DNA from: Populus alba
Lineage: Eukaryota; Streptophyta; Magnoliopsida; Malpighiales; Salicaceae
Direction: 5' to 3'
Assembly: GCF_005239225.2 (NCBI RefSeq)
Contig: NC_133294.1
Span: 992,001 to 1,056,000, forward strand
DNA: 64,000 nt
Position 1 is the first letter of the stretch. Each line of letters starts with the position of its first letter. Both the position numbers and the translations under genes were made by a program. A model generated the notes under the pieces. It saw only the letters and a program-made list of their open reading frames with translations, did not search any database and was not told the origin of the DNA. Positions 32,707 to 44,689 of this stretch are shown here, piece after piece.

Positions 32707-33768
32707 ATGGCGATCTCACCAGCTCTCCTCCTTCCTCTCCTCCTCTTCACAGTCTTCCTCTCCGTCTCCCTCCACCACTCCACCGCCGACTCCTACTCCG
32801 ACTCCGACTCCGACTCCGAGACCTCCGACCTAGTCACCGAACTCCTCTACCTCCGATCTCAATCCAAATCCGGCGTCATCCACTTAAACGACCACATAGT
32901 CTCCCGTTTCTTAACCTCCACCAAAACCCCTCGCCCTTACTCTCTCCTCATCTTCTTCGACGCTAAACACCTCCACTCCAAAACCGAACTCCACCTCCAA
33001 GATCTCCACACAGAATTCTCCCTCTTATCCTCCTCCTTCATCTCCAACAACGATGCGTCGTCTGCCTCCTCCCTCTTCTTCTGCGACGTCGAATTCAAAG
33101 AATCCCAGAACTCATTCGCCCTCTTCGGCGTCAACTCCCTTCCCCACATCCGTCTTGTGGGGCCCAATGTCAAGAATCCGAAGGATTCAGAGCAGATGGA
33201 CCAAGGTGATTTTTCGCGGATGGCGGAATCAATGGCGGAGTTTGTTGAATCCAGGACAAAATTGACTGTGGGTCCCATTAATCGGCCGCCGATGTTATCC
33301 ACCAATCAAATCGCTTTCTTGGGAGTGATTTTGTTGATCTGGGCCTTCTTTTTTATCAAGAAACTTCTCACTAAAGACACTTTCTTGCATGATTGGAAAG
33401 TTTGGCTGCTCGGCGCAGTGTTTGTTTACTTTTTTAGTGTTTCTGGTGCTATGTTTAATATAATTAGGAAAATGCCAATGTTTTTGGTAGATAGGAATGA
33501 TCCGAATAAGCTGGTGTTTTTCTATCAAGGGTCTGGAATGCAGTTAGGAGGGGAAGGTTTTGCGGTCGGATTTTTGTATACGATTGTTGGCTTGTTGTTG
33601 GGTGTTGTTACTCATGTTCTTGTGAGAGTGAAGAATAGGACGGCGCAGCGGGTTGTTATGGGTGTTTCGTTGGTTATTTCGTTTTGGGCTGTGAGGAAGG
33701 TTGTTCATTTGGATAATTGGAAGACTGGTTATGGTGTTCATGCGTTCTGGCCTACAAGTTGGAGTTGA
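32707..33768 (+). CDS. OST3: Oligosaccharyltransferase subunit OST3/OST6
   Basis: A single uninterrupted frame of 353 residues, the family's usual size, with no intron. It encodes the OST3/OST6 (N33/TUSC3-like) subunit of the endoplasmic-reticulum complex that transfers the preassembled glycan to asparagines of nascent proteins. A signal peptide (1-27) leads to a lumenal thioredoxin-like domain (about 40-185) with the cis-proline segment LPHIRL at 145-150, then four membrane spans (about 201-219, 231-250, 284-305, 315-331). The motifs NIIRKMPMF and FYQGSGMQLGGEGF are family hallmarks. The CxxC redox pair of animal and yeast members is absent; the only cysteine in the lumenal domain is Cys126, as I recall for plant homologues. 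A serine/aspartate run at 31-41 comes from a TCCGAC DNA repeat. The first ATG was chosen because it gives the signal peptide. Whether it is the 3A- or 3B-like paralogue is not settled. Confidence 0.93.
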   Translation: MAISPALLLPLLLFTVFLSVSLHHSTADSYSDSDSDSETSDLVTELLYLRSQSKSGVIHLNDHIVSRFLTSTKTPRPYSLLIFFDAKHLHSKTELHLQDLHTEFSLLSSSFISNNDASSASSLFFCDVEFKESQNSFALFGVNSLPHIRLVGPNVKNPKDSEQMDQGDFSRMAESMAEFVESRTKLTVGPINRPPMLSTNQIAFLGVILLIWAFFFIKKLLTKDTFLHDWKVWLLGAVFVYFFSVSGAMFNIIRKMPMFLVDRNDPNKLVFFYQGSGMQLGGEGFAVGFLYTIVGLLLGVVTHVLVRVKNRTAQRVVMGVSLVISFWAVRKVVHLDNWKTGYGVHAFWPTSWS

Positions 33769-35610
33769 AGAAGTTGTTTTGAGTTTGGAGGGTAAGAGGT
33801 TATGAACATTTTGTTGCTTTTGTTGAAGTCAGCTGGTATAAGAATCTGATGTATTGGTGTACCTTTACAAGAATATTAGTACTGAGTAATGCTTGTTTTT
33901 ACGCAATGTAGCTATTTGCTAAAGGATTTTGTTTAGGGCGATTGGAATTTTAATTAGTTTACCCTTAAAATGATTCTGATATGCTTTGAACTGAACTTGA
34001 AATTACAATATAAGTGGCATGAAATTCCAGGAGTTTTTTTATTGCGATGGAAATTTTGATTAATGTGGTTGTGTAGTTGTTTGAATAGCTAGCTTATGCT
34101 GGCGACAAGCTTCTTGCTTTTAGATATAATGGTTGTTTTATATTTGCTTGAAAGGAAATGTAGCTATATGTTTAGTAAAATTAATTGTTGTATAATCTTG
34201 ACTGTAAAAACTAATTATTCTGTGAATGAATGGCCATTTATTGTGGGATCCAAATGGCTATGTTAAGGAAATACCTGGAACTTCATTGTAAAAGGTTTTG
34301 GGCTATGCAGAGTTGATGTTATAGTTGTTTCCTTTCATTTTTTTAAAGACATATGCTCAATTTCTGCTAGTAAGATTGGTGCCTCCCTATTGCATATGCA
34401 AGCAAGTACTTGAAAAGGATTTTAGGTGCTAGACGCAACTTACTGGTATTTAGACAATCCATGAGCTGTAAGGTTGGTGTAGCTGCCGGATGATGACAGG
34501 GTTTTACTTTGTACAGTTCATCATTCTACAAGTTTCTGTCTGGTTTAGGTACAGAAGCCAGCTTTTGCCATTGCTTGTCATTAGTTTGTGTTTCTGTTAG
34601 TATTATCCATTTAAGAAGCATATGAAGCTCTCTTTTCTTGTTGATTATGAAGTTTTTGGAAGAACAGGTGCTTAGTTCCATGTAGTTTTAAATTTTACAT
34701 GTCTGTAGATGATGTAATAATGAAAAGAGATTGGGGGGGTGGGGGGTAGGCAAAGACTGTTGTCTTTGCCTATCTTGAAAGGAGCGTGAGAGACCATTCA
34801 TAAGGTTGTTGGAAGTGAAGACATGGGTTCTGAGGTTGTCGAGCTGTGAAGTATGATTCGTATATTAGTTACATTTGGAATTGGGTACTGATTAATGTTG
34901 ATTTTGCACAAAGAAGCTGTCTGCCAAAACAAAATGGTGATCCCTTGTAATTTTGCTGGCTGTTGTAACTTTTATTGGTATAACTTTAATATGATTGAGA
35001 GCATTCTTAGAACTCAACTTGAGATTTACATGGGATGAACGATGACTGCCAAAAACTAAAGATGCTATTCTCACATGGATGACTAGCAATTTGACATAGG
35101 TGTGAAATGTTGTATTCATTGAGAATTCCAGGCACTTCATTGTCATATATTTTGAGTTGCCCCTATAATTTTGGTTTATGATTAGTTGACATTGAATGAT
35201 GGTCATTTTCTTTTGTATTTTAAATTGCTCTAAGCTTAATTCCTTTAACTATATCTTCAGTGTCCTGTTGCATCATGCATGCACAAGCTTGAATTTTAAC
35301 TTTTGGAGTTAGATGCATGTAGGAACACTAGCTTTGGCTAGTTGATAGTTGACTATAGGATTTGAAGGTTTCTATGCAACTTAAGTACATAGCTCTGCTT
35401 TAGTTTCTTGAGTGTGGTTTGTCTTTTGGATTTCCTAGAATGGTACATTTGAATATATCTATGCATCTTAGAGATATAAGCCTGTTTTTGTTTCCTGAGC
35501 TGGGTCTGTCTTTTGCATTTCCCAGAATGACGCATAAGAAGTTTGGGAAATTGAATTCATACTGTACTTTAGAGCTCGGGTGAGATTATGAAGTTTATCA
35601 AAAAAAAAAA
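33769..35610. other. 3' flank of OST3/6 gene and intergenic DNA
   Basis: The 3' untranslated region begins here. No further gene is supported. Part of this stretch (33,825-34,010) recurs in diverged form at 35,825-35,985. A G-rich run with an adjoining perfect hairpin is listed separately at 34,732-34,772. Confidence 0.5.
34732..34772. repeat. G-tract followed by perfect hairpin
   Basis: A run of seven G, one T and six G is directly followed by an 11-bp inverted repeat, TAGGCAAAGAC and GTCTTTGCCTA, around a TGTT loop (34,747-34,772). It is about 1 kb beyond the stop codon of the OST3/6 gene. It is shaped like a rho-independent terminator in bacteria, but no such role is known for plant nuclear genes. 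Confidence 0.8.
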
Positions 35611-35619
35611 AAAACTTGT

Positions 35620-35985
35620 TGCTTAGATTCTCTGGTTCAAACACATCCCGTGTCAATTGTTGGAATAGCCATGCTTTATACTTCTAGAGGTAAAAGTTTA
35701 AAGTCTGATTCCTTAAGTTTTGTTCCTAAATTTTTTTCACACAAAGGTATAAGGGTGAAGAGTAAGGTCAAGCTTGAGTTGGAGAGCTAAAGGGCTATGA
35801 TGTCATTGTTAAACTAAATTGATGTTGAAGTGTTGATGTATTAGTTCACCTATAGATGAATATAATTACCGATTAATGTTTTTTTGTGCAATATAGCTGT
35901 GTGCTAATGGATTTTGTTACAGTGATTGGAATTTTGATTAGCTTATGCTTAAATGGGATTCTGGTATTCTTTGAACTGAAAATGG
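35620..35985 (+). pseudogene. Chimeric remnant: PPR fragment plus OST3/6 3' tail copy
   Basis: Bases 35,635-35,760 repeat 29,440-29,580 of the PPR relic (shared AGAGGTAA-AGTTTAAAGTC and TTAAGTTTTGTTC). Directly after, 35,770-35,985 resembles the end and 3' flank of the OST3/6 gene (33,760-34,010; shared GATGTATT, GATTGGAATTTT and TTCTTTGAACTGAA). No usable frame remains. The juxtaposition points to an old segmental rearrangement that copied pieces of both neighbours. Confidence 0.5.
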
Positions 35986-35989
35986 AGTA

Positions 35990-38560
35990 GGCTATCTGCA
36001 TGGGCTAATGGGTGTCAGGGAGTGTTCTATGTGCCTTGAGCTGAAAAAATCGAGTAGGTTATCTGCATGTTTCTCATTCATTCCTGTTGTTCTAACTTTG
36101 GGGAAAACATTTTATCCTCTAAATGATATTGTCAGCTTGCTTTGTTGAAAGACTTGAATTTGAAATCAAGCTTTGTTATTAAGGGTGTTGGATGCATCAT
36201 TCCTACGTAAATTCTCTTCAATTGAACTGTTTCCAAATTGATGCTAAATATCCATGTTAAATGCGTACATTTGTCTTGGAATAGAATTCATGGAAACCCT
36301 TGTTGTCTATTGTTGATTTCTAAAATTACAGATGTTTATATTTTTGTGTAAGAGTGGTAAATACTTGCCATGGGGCCAAGTGTATAATTCGTTGAAAGAA
36401 ATTTTTAGCTCAATATGTTTTGGGACTTTGACTTCTTAAATGGAAAGGCTCCTGGTTGAGCAGATAGTGTACATGTTTCTTTCTGTCCTGGTTTTTGGAG
36501 AATTGATGTCTTCATGCTCATAGTATATAATTCTTCATTTCATTCTTTGGAAGTCAACTTTCTACTCAAGCCTGTGGCCGCTGATCGCACCTGGTCACTG
36601 GACTAGAAGTTGCTGTTGACTTCGTGTGGTCAAAACTATAGGTATACTTGTATCCTTTGTCCTTGATAATATAAGCTTGAACTGTGAACATAATGAATCA
36701 AGTTGGGAGACCATGCCGCCTTCAAATGTTACCGTCTCTTTCTGAGTTCCTTTAAAACTTTTGGATTCCTTGAATTCTTATGTTCTCTCAGGTGTTCCTC
36801 TCGATTTTATTTCTCTCTGATTCTCGTCAGAGCATGTTGTTTTAGTTGGCAAGTATGATGTGATTAGAGAATGTTTGCTTTAGAAGAAGCAGAAAGAAAA
36901 AAGCGATGTGTGCTTTTTATACTAAAACCAAAGATGTCAATTTTTTTTTAATACAACTTGAAAAATATAGTATCGGATCATAAAATTAATAATTTTAGAT
37001 AAAAAATTAAATTATATTAAAATTTGATAAAATGAGCCAATAGTATTATAATTAATGAGTGATCAAAAATAAAATGAGAGATAAATAATATGAATCAAAA
37101 AATTAATACCAAAGAAATAAAAAGTTTTATAATAAAATTTTTGAAGGTAGAAAATACACATAAATTAGTGACAATCTAGTTGTTTCCCATCTCAATAAGT
37201 TTTGATAGATCCTTTTTGGGTTGCAAGTTAATTAATTTAAATTAGTAATTAACTAATAATTTCAATAATAAATGTGTTGAAAAAAATTCAAATTAAAAAT
37301 AATTATTTAAAATAAATAAATAAATAAAATGTAATAATAAAAAAGTTTTCATGTTAAAATGTTTCCATGGTGCCTGAATCTTCAATTTTTACATATTTTT
37401 GACAGATTTGAGTTCTAATTTCAAACATGTTGCTCTCTTCTAATTTCAAACATAATGTTCTCTCTTATTTGAAAGAATTATTGGGCTTATAATATATAGT
37501 TGAAAAGTTTCATATGTTTAATTTTTATCCCAACTTTAATCGAAGCAAAATTTCCCCAATAACTTTAGATATGTTCCTAACAGTATACGAAGGTCTTGTT
37601 TGACAATATTAGTTTACTAACTTTGACCCTTTGAAATATCATGTTCCCTAACTCTTTTTTACTTAAAAATTTACAACAATATATTTTTATGTATCTAATA
37701 TTTCCCTATAAAATTTCAACTTTATCTAATATGTAGTTTAAAAAGTATGATTAATCTTGCAAAACTAGTCAACAGATATTTTAACATTAAATTTGGATCT
37801 GACTTGGTTCATATAACAAATTTAGTAAACTTGTAAAATAGAACCAAGTTTACTGATTTTATTGTTTTTACAGGAATTAAATCTGTTTTTATTGGTTTCA
37901 AGTGTTTAGTCTGATTTAGAATATTAGATACATGTTAACTTGTAAAATCTTGAAACCTTACTGTAAATTACTCAAGGGTTATAGCTTTGGAATGCAAATA
38001 CAATTGGAGAGAGGATCCGTATGATCTTCTCACTTGTCAAGTTCTTTCTCCATGCCTAGAATAAGGCCATGGTGCCAGTATGTGATGAATGTTAACACAG
38101 CTCAAAACCCTTACCATGATGCATCCTCTGGGCTGCTAAAATCTAGTTCGAAACTTTTCTCGCATGGAAATGTATATTTTTCTTCCAGAACCTATAAGTT
38201 GTGTTAGTTTGTACCCAATTTAAGTTGGATTGCAGAGAATTATTGGAAACCTAAAAGCCAACAAGCACAAATTTGAAAAGAAGGAAGCGGTCCTACTATA
38301 TGACACAAAAGGGTAATTTGGACGGCAGAAAAGCTTGAAAGTTATTGTGGATGCCAAGCATTACTTGCTCCAACATCGATCCTTTTCTCCGTTTCAAACC
38401 CCATGCAACTTTGCGTAGGAATACAGCGGTTCAGATTCGCGGTTCAGATTGTTTCCAATTACCATAATACCCTCCTTTTCGCTGAATCAGATGCCATAAC
38501 AAGGGTGTAATAGTCATCCAGTGTCTATCTAGGAGACAAAGCAATATCAACTTTCCTCCC
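35990..38560. other. Intergenic region
   Basis: No gene is supported. Bases up to about 36,900 have a more balanced composition than typical AT-rich intergenic DNA but no frame with family features; 36,950-37,800 is AT-rich. Near 38,430 the motif CGGTTCAGATT occurs twice. The last 150 bases are probably the promoter and leader of the NTF2-like gene. Confidence 0.45.
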
Positions 38561-38607
38561 TTTTCCCCCTTTAAAGGCCAAAGCTCTTCGCAGCATATTC
38601 GTTTGCT

Positions 38608-38615
38608 TATATAAA
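38608..38615 (+). promoter_or_regulatory. TATA-like box overlapping the first NTF2 ATG
   Basis: TATATAAA runs into the A of the first ATG. A functional TATA box here would place transcription start about 25-35 bp downstream and favour the ATG at 38,663. Confidence 0.4.
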
Positions 38616-39135
38616 TGGCATGGCCTGGTGGTGGCGGAGAAGAGAATCACTTCAATACGGAGATGGAGAGATGCCATGTGCAAGAACAGGTTGAGGTGGT
38701 GGGGAAGGCATTTGTGGATCATTACTACAACCTTTTCGACAACGATCGATCCTCTCTTGCTTCTCTTTACCAGCCTACCTCCATGCTGACATTTGAGGGT
38801 CAGACGATAGTTGGCGTTGAGGATATCTCCTGTAAGCTGAACAGCTTGCCATTTGGTAACTGCAAACATATGATTAGCACCATTGATTCACAGCCCTCAG
38901 CTTATGGAGGGGGCATCGTCGTGTTTGTCAGCGGCAGCCTCCAGTTGCCTGGAGAGGAGCATCACTTGAGATTTAGCCAGGTATGAACATTAGTAGAATA
39001 CATGCAAAAGAACTTGGAGAATATTGAGGTCAAACTCAAATTTCTTTGATGTTGTTGCAGATGTTTCACTTGATTCCAACACAAGATGGATGCTTCTTCG
39101 TGCAAAATGACTTTTTCCGGCTAAATTATGGTTGA
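38615..39135 (+). CDS. NTF2: Nuclear transport factor 2-like protein (NTF2)
   Basis: Exon 1 (38,615-38,980) and exon 2 (39,061-39,135) are joined by an 80-bp GT-AG intron, giving 146 residues. The NTF2 fold covers about 25-146, with FDNDRSSLASLYQPTSMLTFEG, LPFGNCKH, VSGSLQLPGEE and a C-terminal MFHLIPTQDGCFFVQNDFFRLNYG-type ending (residues 123-146). NTF2 dimers carry RanGDP into the nucleus by binding FG nucleoporins and so drive the Ran cycle. Arabidopsis members are about 123-126 residues; the extra N-terminus here (MAWPGGGGEENHFNTE) matches nothing known. TATATAAA overlaps the first ATG (38,608-38,615), so if it is the real TATA box, transcription would start downstream and Met17 (38,663) would be the start, leaving 130 residues. 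I keep the longer frame but regard Met17 as at least as likely. Confidence 0.9.
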
Positions 39136-41962
39136 TTGTTTTCTCTTTTCGGTTCACATGTTGCACTTGTAACCTTAATATTGATTGATGGAATAATATT
39201 TTGTATCTTAACTTGATGGTTCAAGTGATTAATTATTATATATAATGTACCTTCGAATTAACTTATAAATCAATCAAAATATACATCAATAGGGACAAAA
39301 TCTCCTTTTCAAATCATTTTATAGATATAAAAATGAATTAAAAAAAAAAAAAGAACTATTATGGTAGATCTAATGGTTGAAATCAGGATGTTGTTAGCTA
39401 TTGTATCATGGTTCTGAATCTTCTGACACAATTTTATTATTATTATTTTATTAAGTTTGTGTTTGTTTCTCATCACCGCAATTTATTGTTTCTCATTAAT
39501 TATGATAAAAAATAATTAAACCTTATTAATTAAGAATTAAGTTATTGGGCTACAAGCCACGACCAAGTCCAGTTAATTGCTCAATTGCTTAGCTCCCCTC
39601 CACCTTTTGAAGTTCCAGGATGATGAAAGAAGCCCATTTGCTTTCAACAAAGCAGATTAGCCTTGAGAAGGGGGGGGGGGGCTAAAACCATTGTTTTTTA
39701 AAACTTACTATGGGAAGAATTTAGATAGATGAGAGAAATTAAACTAACTTGATTTAATTTAATTTTTTATATTTCATAAAAATATAAATAGTTTTATTTT
39801 AAAAAAATTAATAAATTTAGATTATTTTTAATCGAATCATCCTCGATCAATTTTTTTTTTATCTTGTTGAAACTTGAGTCATTTTTATATGAGATATTTT
39901 GTAGTTTTTTTTGAGTATTTTTTTTTTCAACATTATTCTTATCAATTTTATTCATAAACTTTTTAGATAATTGGTGTATATCATGTTAAATTGTCTTTCT
40001 ATGTAGAATTTGCAATGCTATTTTGTTAGAAAAGACCATGAACATTGGATAATACGCAATAGGTAATGCCGCATGCCCCTATTCTTGCCCTTCTTCTGTC
40101 ACTTGTGAAAATGATCATTTCAATGGCTTAATTAATTCTCTTTAAATCATATCATAATTGTCACCAAGTTAATGATTCTTTTTCTTAAATAAAATTGTTT
40201 TTAATATGATTAATTATATCAACCAAATCATATCAAATCTAATCAGATCAATTAAATTTTACTTAATGAATATCTTATCAATTTTAATTAGAAACTTAAC
40301 CTGAGTTAAGTTTCGAGCTCTAACTCATTATCAAATCAGGCTTCGTTATCAAACCAGGCTTAATCATGCTGGTTTTAACAAGAATCTTTTAAACAATGTT
40401 AATTTCTCATAAAATATTGACCACTTGAAACCTAGATCTAAGGCAAGCGGAAATGATGATTTGCGCCAAAAAAAGAAGAACATCCTCTGTATATATATAA
40501 TCACGTGTTCTCATAAAATATAGATTACATGAAAACTGCAGTAGGTTTTGTGTAGTCTTTATTATAAATTATAATTTGTTTCCCTAGATCTAATAATTCA
40601 ATACAACCATAGATTCTTCATAAAAAGAAGACTTTGTCGGCTGTAACACGTGAAAAAAGAAGAAAAGGTAACATAACTGTTGCTAAATGAGAGCCGTCGC
40701 TTATTTAAAACTATCTGTAAACAAGGGCTCAAGTAAAGTCAGTACAAAAATTAAAAAGTTGATTAAATCCAGAAAATTAAAAAAAACTAATTAAAAAAAT
40801 TAAATTATAAAAAAAATCAATTAAAAATTTTTTAAAAAATTAACTGGTTCGGTTTTAGTTTCAGTTTTTAAATCTGAAAAAAAAAAAAAAATCAAAGCAA
40901 ACCTAAACCGAAAAAACTAGAAAAAAAACTAAGCCAACTGAGCCAAAACCGAGCCAAATCAAAAAAATCAAGTCAAACTGGTTTGAATAGGTTTTTGTTT
41001 TAAAAAACCAAACTGAAATCGATCATTTTGAATTGGTTTTTATTTTAAATTTTTTTTTAGGTATAATAACTTTATTTTTAATAAAAATTCAATCAAACAA
41101 AAAATAATTACCTCTAAGCTTAAGGATGTTAAAGCTAACAATTAAAAAAGGGGAAAGAAAAATATTAATTTTCTTCTTCTTTGGATCATAATAGCTAAAA
41201 TGGAAGCCTTTATCTTGATGTAGCCATTTTACTTCTATACCGTCGTCCTACCATGCTTCTAAATCTTTAATACCATAATTCTTAATAAAAATAAAAAAAA
41301 AATTATCATAGAGTTAGTATTATGGTTAAAAAGGTTTTATTTCTTTCATGATTTTTTGGTTAATATTTTGGAACCAACACTCAAATGTTTTTATTAGTGC
41401 TTCTTTGAATGCACTAGAATGTCAATGCGAATGTGAAAGGTATTATAGGTATATGTGTAAACCTTCAAAATTATTCGAATAAAATGCTTTATTTTGATTG
41501 ATGCACACTCAAGAATACACTAATAATTAACTAATTTTTTTTCTTAAAAAATAATATTTTTAGCATTATAATTAACTATATAATCCAAAAATAAAACAAT
41601 TACCTTTAACTATGTATTCATAATTATTAAACTCAGTCTAATTTATTTAATCAACTCGGTAACTCTTTGATCCGAGACTTGTTTTAGACTAGGTTTGATC
41701 TTGAACCATCTAAGAAGTTGGCTGGGTTGAAACTTGGATGACACTTGTTCTATTTTTTAAAAAAGTTTTTATCCAACAATATTGTTTCAATTTTTTTTAA
41801 TCTATCTTAAACAAATTTGTTTTGGACAAAAAAAAAACCTAGATTTACCCATTAAAACTCATAAGTTTACTATAGTAACCTATAACCAGGCTCATCATAT
41901 AACACCTTATAAATTCTTAATGATATAAATCTTTCATTAGCCTTAAATTCAGGAAAAACTAA

Positions 41963-42005
<43 letters not shown>

Positions 42006-42170
42006 ATAGTACTTAAAAGTACATGTTTATCAAGGTTTTATATCATCATTTTGCACATGAAGTATCAATAACTCCTTAACTAAAGCATGTTTTATAATAA
42101 CAAGTTTGATACTATAAAATACCTTAATTTATGGTAAATGTTCATCTTAAATGCAAGCCTATCACATAAA
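39136..42170. other. Intergenic, repeat-rich
   Basis: No gene is supported. At 40,830-41,050 there is a stretch of CGGTTT/AAACCGAACC-type words that recurs more clearly at 44,290-44,680, so both belong to one dispersed repeat family. A run of ten G lies near 39,670. The rest is AT-rich. Confidence 0.45.
41967..42002. repeat. TA microsatellite
   Basis: About 18 uninterrupted AT/TA units. Confidence 0.9.
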
Positions 42171-42179
42171 TAAAAAGAT

Positions 42180-43785
42180 TGAATGATGAGTTTAAGTATT
42201 GAAAGTGAAAGGACAAAAAGATGGTCAAACTTAGAAAATAGATGCTGGTGCAGTCCAAACCGGAATATTGCTCGGTAATTGGATCATGTCTAGAGCTCTA
42301 GATCTCGGATTTAGGTCCATTTTATATGGATGGAAAGGTAAGACAAAGGCCTACAACTTTCATGAGGAGCCCAAGATTTAAAAAGGCCGTTTTGAAGTCC
42401 AAATTGAAGGAACAACGAAGAAGTCCGAAGTTGTCCTACAGCCCAGACACTATTTAGTGTTCAACCCATATCTTGAGTTCTAGAAGTCCAAATGACTTCA
42501 TCTTTTTTTTTTTTGTTGGAAAGCTGAGACAATTTCCTAGAACATTCTTGAGGATTCTGGGAAAATTATAATGTTAGCAATGACGTCTTATTCAGACAAG
42601 AAGATAAGGATTGTCACCAAGTCAAGATGTGGCCACCCACTCATCAATTAGTCAACAAATCAATAGTTCCAAATTTTGGCCTATAAAAGAAGGCACTTAC
42701 CATGTATTGAGGCATCTTGGTTTCCAGATCAAGATCATGCTCTTGCTTTCTCTCTTTGTATTGCTTATGTTTTGCTTTCATTAATATCAAGTTTATGCAC
42801 TTCATTTCTTTTCCTTTACTTAGTTAACTTCTTTCTCATTTATGTTCTTATCTTGTTCATTTATGTTTCTTTCTTTCATTATGTTTAGCTAAGTTAATTA
42901 TGTCAAGGTGAAAAGGGTACACTAATGGTGTAAGAACAAGTATAATATAAACTTAACATTGACTTTAACGTTGGATACTAACATGTTTTATATTTGTTAT
43001 TTTGTTCACTTTTAATACTTTGCTTGTTAAATGATTAATCTAGATTTATGTTGTATAACACATGGTACAACAAATACTTGGTACTTTCATAGCCCATACT
43101 GTATGGTATAACCGACACCTAAGCTATGAAAGGAACTTGATTTGTTGTTAACATAAGTTATAATCATGAATGTCTGCCAACATTTACAAGTATTAGCTTT
43201 ATTCGAATAAGATAACTAATGTAATCATGTTAACAATTTATAATCTGATTGGAACCTCCTTTATGTGTAGTTTCCAATTGAATAATAAGAGTTTATACTA
43301 TACTTGTTTGAAGTACCATTAGTGGATCCTCTAACCTTGACATTTATTTTTATCGTTGTTTAATCCTTACATTAATCTTTCATCTCAAAGTTCTCATTAA
43401 TTTCTTCATCTTCTTCTTATTTTACTACTACTACACTACTACTACTATTAATATTATTAATATTATTATTATTATTATTATTATTATTACATTATTCTGT
43501 TTATATTATATAATATATCCCTTTGATCTTTTCATAAACTCAGTATATAGGTTGGAAACCTGTGACCCGATCTTTTAGATCATTCTCAGGTGTAACAACG
43601 TCACGTACTGAGTATTATTATTATTATTATTTGTTGTTGTTGTTGTTGTTTGTTGTTGTCTTGTTATTTATAATTTATACAATTAACCTCTTCTGTGGTT
43701 CGACCTCGGTCTTGCCGGGTTATTTATTACTTCGACACTCCTGCACTTGGGAGAAGACATCAAGCTTTTGGTCGTGTCAATATAT
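42180..43785 (+). mobile_element. Probable LTR remnant of a Gypsy-type element
   Basis: The segment has the layout of a long plant LTR. Noncoding text is followed by GCCTATAAAAGAAGGCAC (a TATA box with downstream start region, about 42,680-42,700), a T-rich leader and simple repeats. It then ends with TGGTTCGACCTCGGTCTTGCCGGG-type wording and CATCAAGCTTTTGG (43,763-43,776), where the primer-binding site would begin in Tat-like elements. The expected continuation is missing and no internal domain follows, so it is a solo or truncated LTR. Ends are approximate and the family is inferred from remembered LTR wording only. Confidence 0.4.
43440..43660. repeat. ATT and GTT microsatellites
   Basis: ATT-type triplets at about 43,440-43,492 (with AAT interruptions) and again at 43,612-43,630, directly followed by GTT triplets to about 43,660. 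They lie inside the LTR-like remnant. Confidence 0.85.
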
Positions 43786-44289
43786 ATAAAACAACTCAAT
43801 CCTGTTATATTTTTAAATTTTTTTTAATAAATTGTTATAATCATCTTGGATTACAATCATATCAACCATCATACTAAAAATACAGAGTAATACAAAATAA
43901 ACATGAATATATTGATGTTTACATAAACATTCTAAAATTTTTAATAGAAAACATGAGTTTTTTTCAATTTAAATAAATTTTTACTTAATTAAAAATAGCT
44001 AATTAAAGATATGCCAATATCAATTACCCTACATCATTAACCTTTAATTTTTAGATAATCAATTTTTTACTGTATACCCCACAGATGTTATCAGATTCTA
44101 TAACCTGAAACAGATAATCACGTCCGTATTAATGCTGATATTAACGTGATCTCATTGATATCTTCACCCTCTACTGTAACAAATTATTTTTCTGTTTAAC
44201 TACATAACAATTACTAATTTTCTTGACTAAATAATTTATTACAACACCACTCCTCAGTGTCTTACAACCTTTGATCCGATATTCATACT

Positions 44290-44680
44290 AGAAGTCAAGA
44301 AACTGAAAAAATCAAGAAAACCAAGAAAAAAATAATTAAAAAAACCAAACTAAAAAAAAACTAATTAAACCAATTAAAATTTTGAAAAAACTGACTGGTT
44401 CGGTTCAGTATTGATTTTAGACTTATAAAACCGAACCGAACCGAACTGAAAAAATAACAAAAAAAAAACCGAGCCAAAACCGAAAAAACCGAGCCAAAAC
44501 CGGAAAAACCGAGCCAAACCAGAAAAAACTAAATCAAACAGGTTTTTTCCCTAAAAAACCAAACCAACCAAAACCGACCGATTCAAACCAGTTTCGGTTT
44601 GGTTTTTCTTTTTTAATTTTAATTTGGTTATATTTTTTTGATAAAAATCAAACCGAACCAAATTTGCTAACCTCTAGTTC
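44290..44680. repeat. CCGAACC/GAGCCAAAACCG-type dispersed repeat
   Basis: Dense imperfect repeats of AACCGAACC, GAGCCAAAACCG and their complements (CGGTTTGGTTTTT). A weaker copy lies at 40,830-41,050. No coding frame. Such words are common in noncoding parts of plant transposons; the family is not identified. Confidence 0.5.
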
Positions 44681-44689
44681 ATACGGGGT

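Noticed and set aside
32592..32966. Frame of 124 codons overlapping the OST3/6 start
   Set aside because: Pro/Leu/Ser-rich shadow frame of the C/T-rich 5' region and signal-peptide coding.
34732..34772. Bacterial-type terminator
   Set aside because: A stem-loop without a U tract in a plant nuclear intergenic region; kept only as a structural curiosity.
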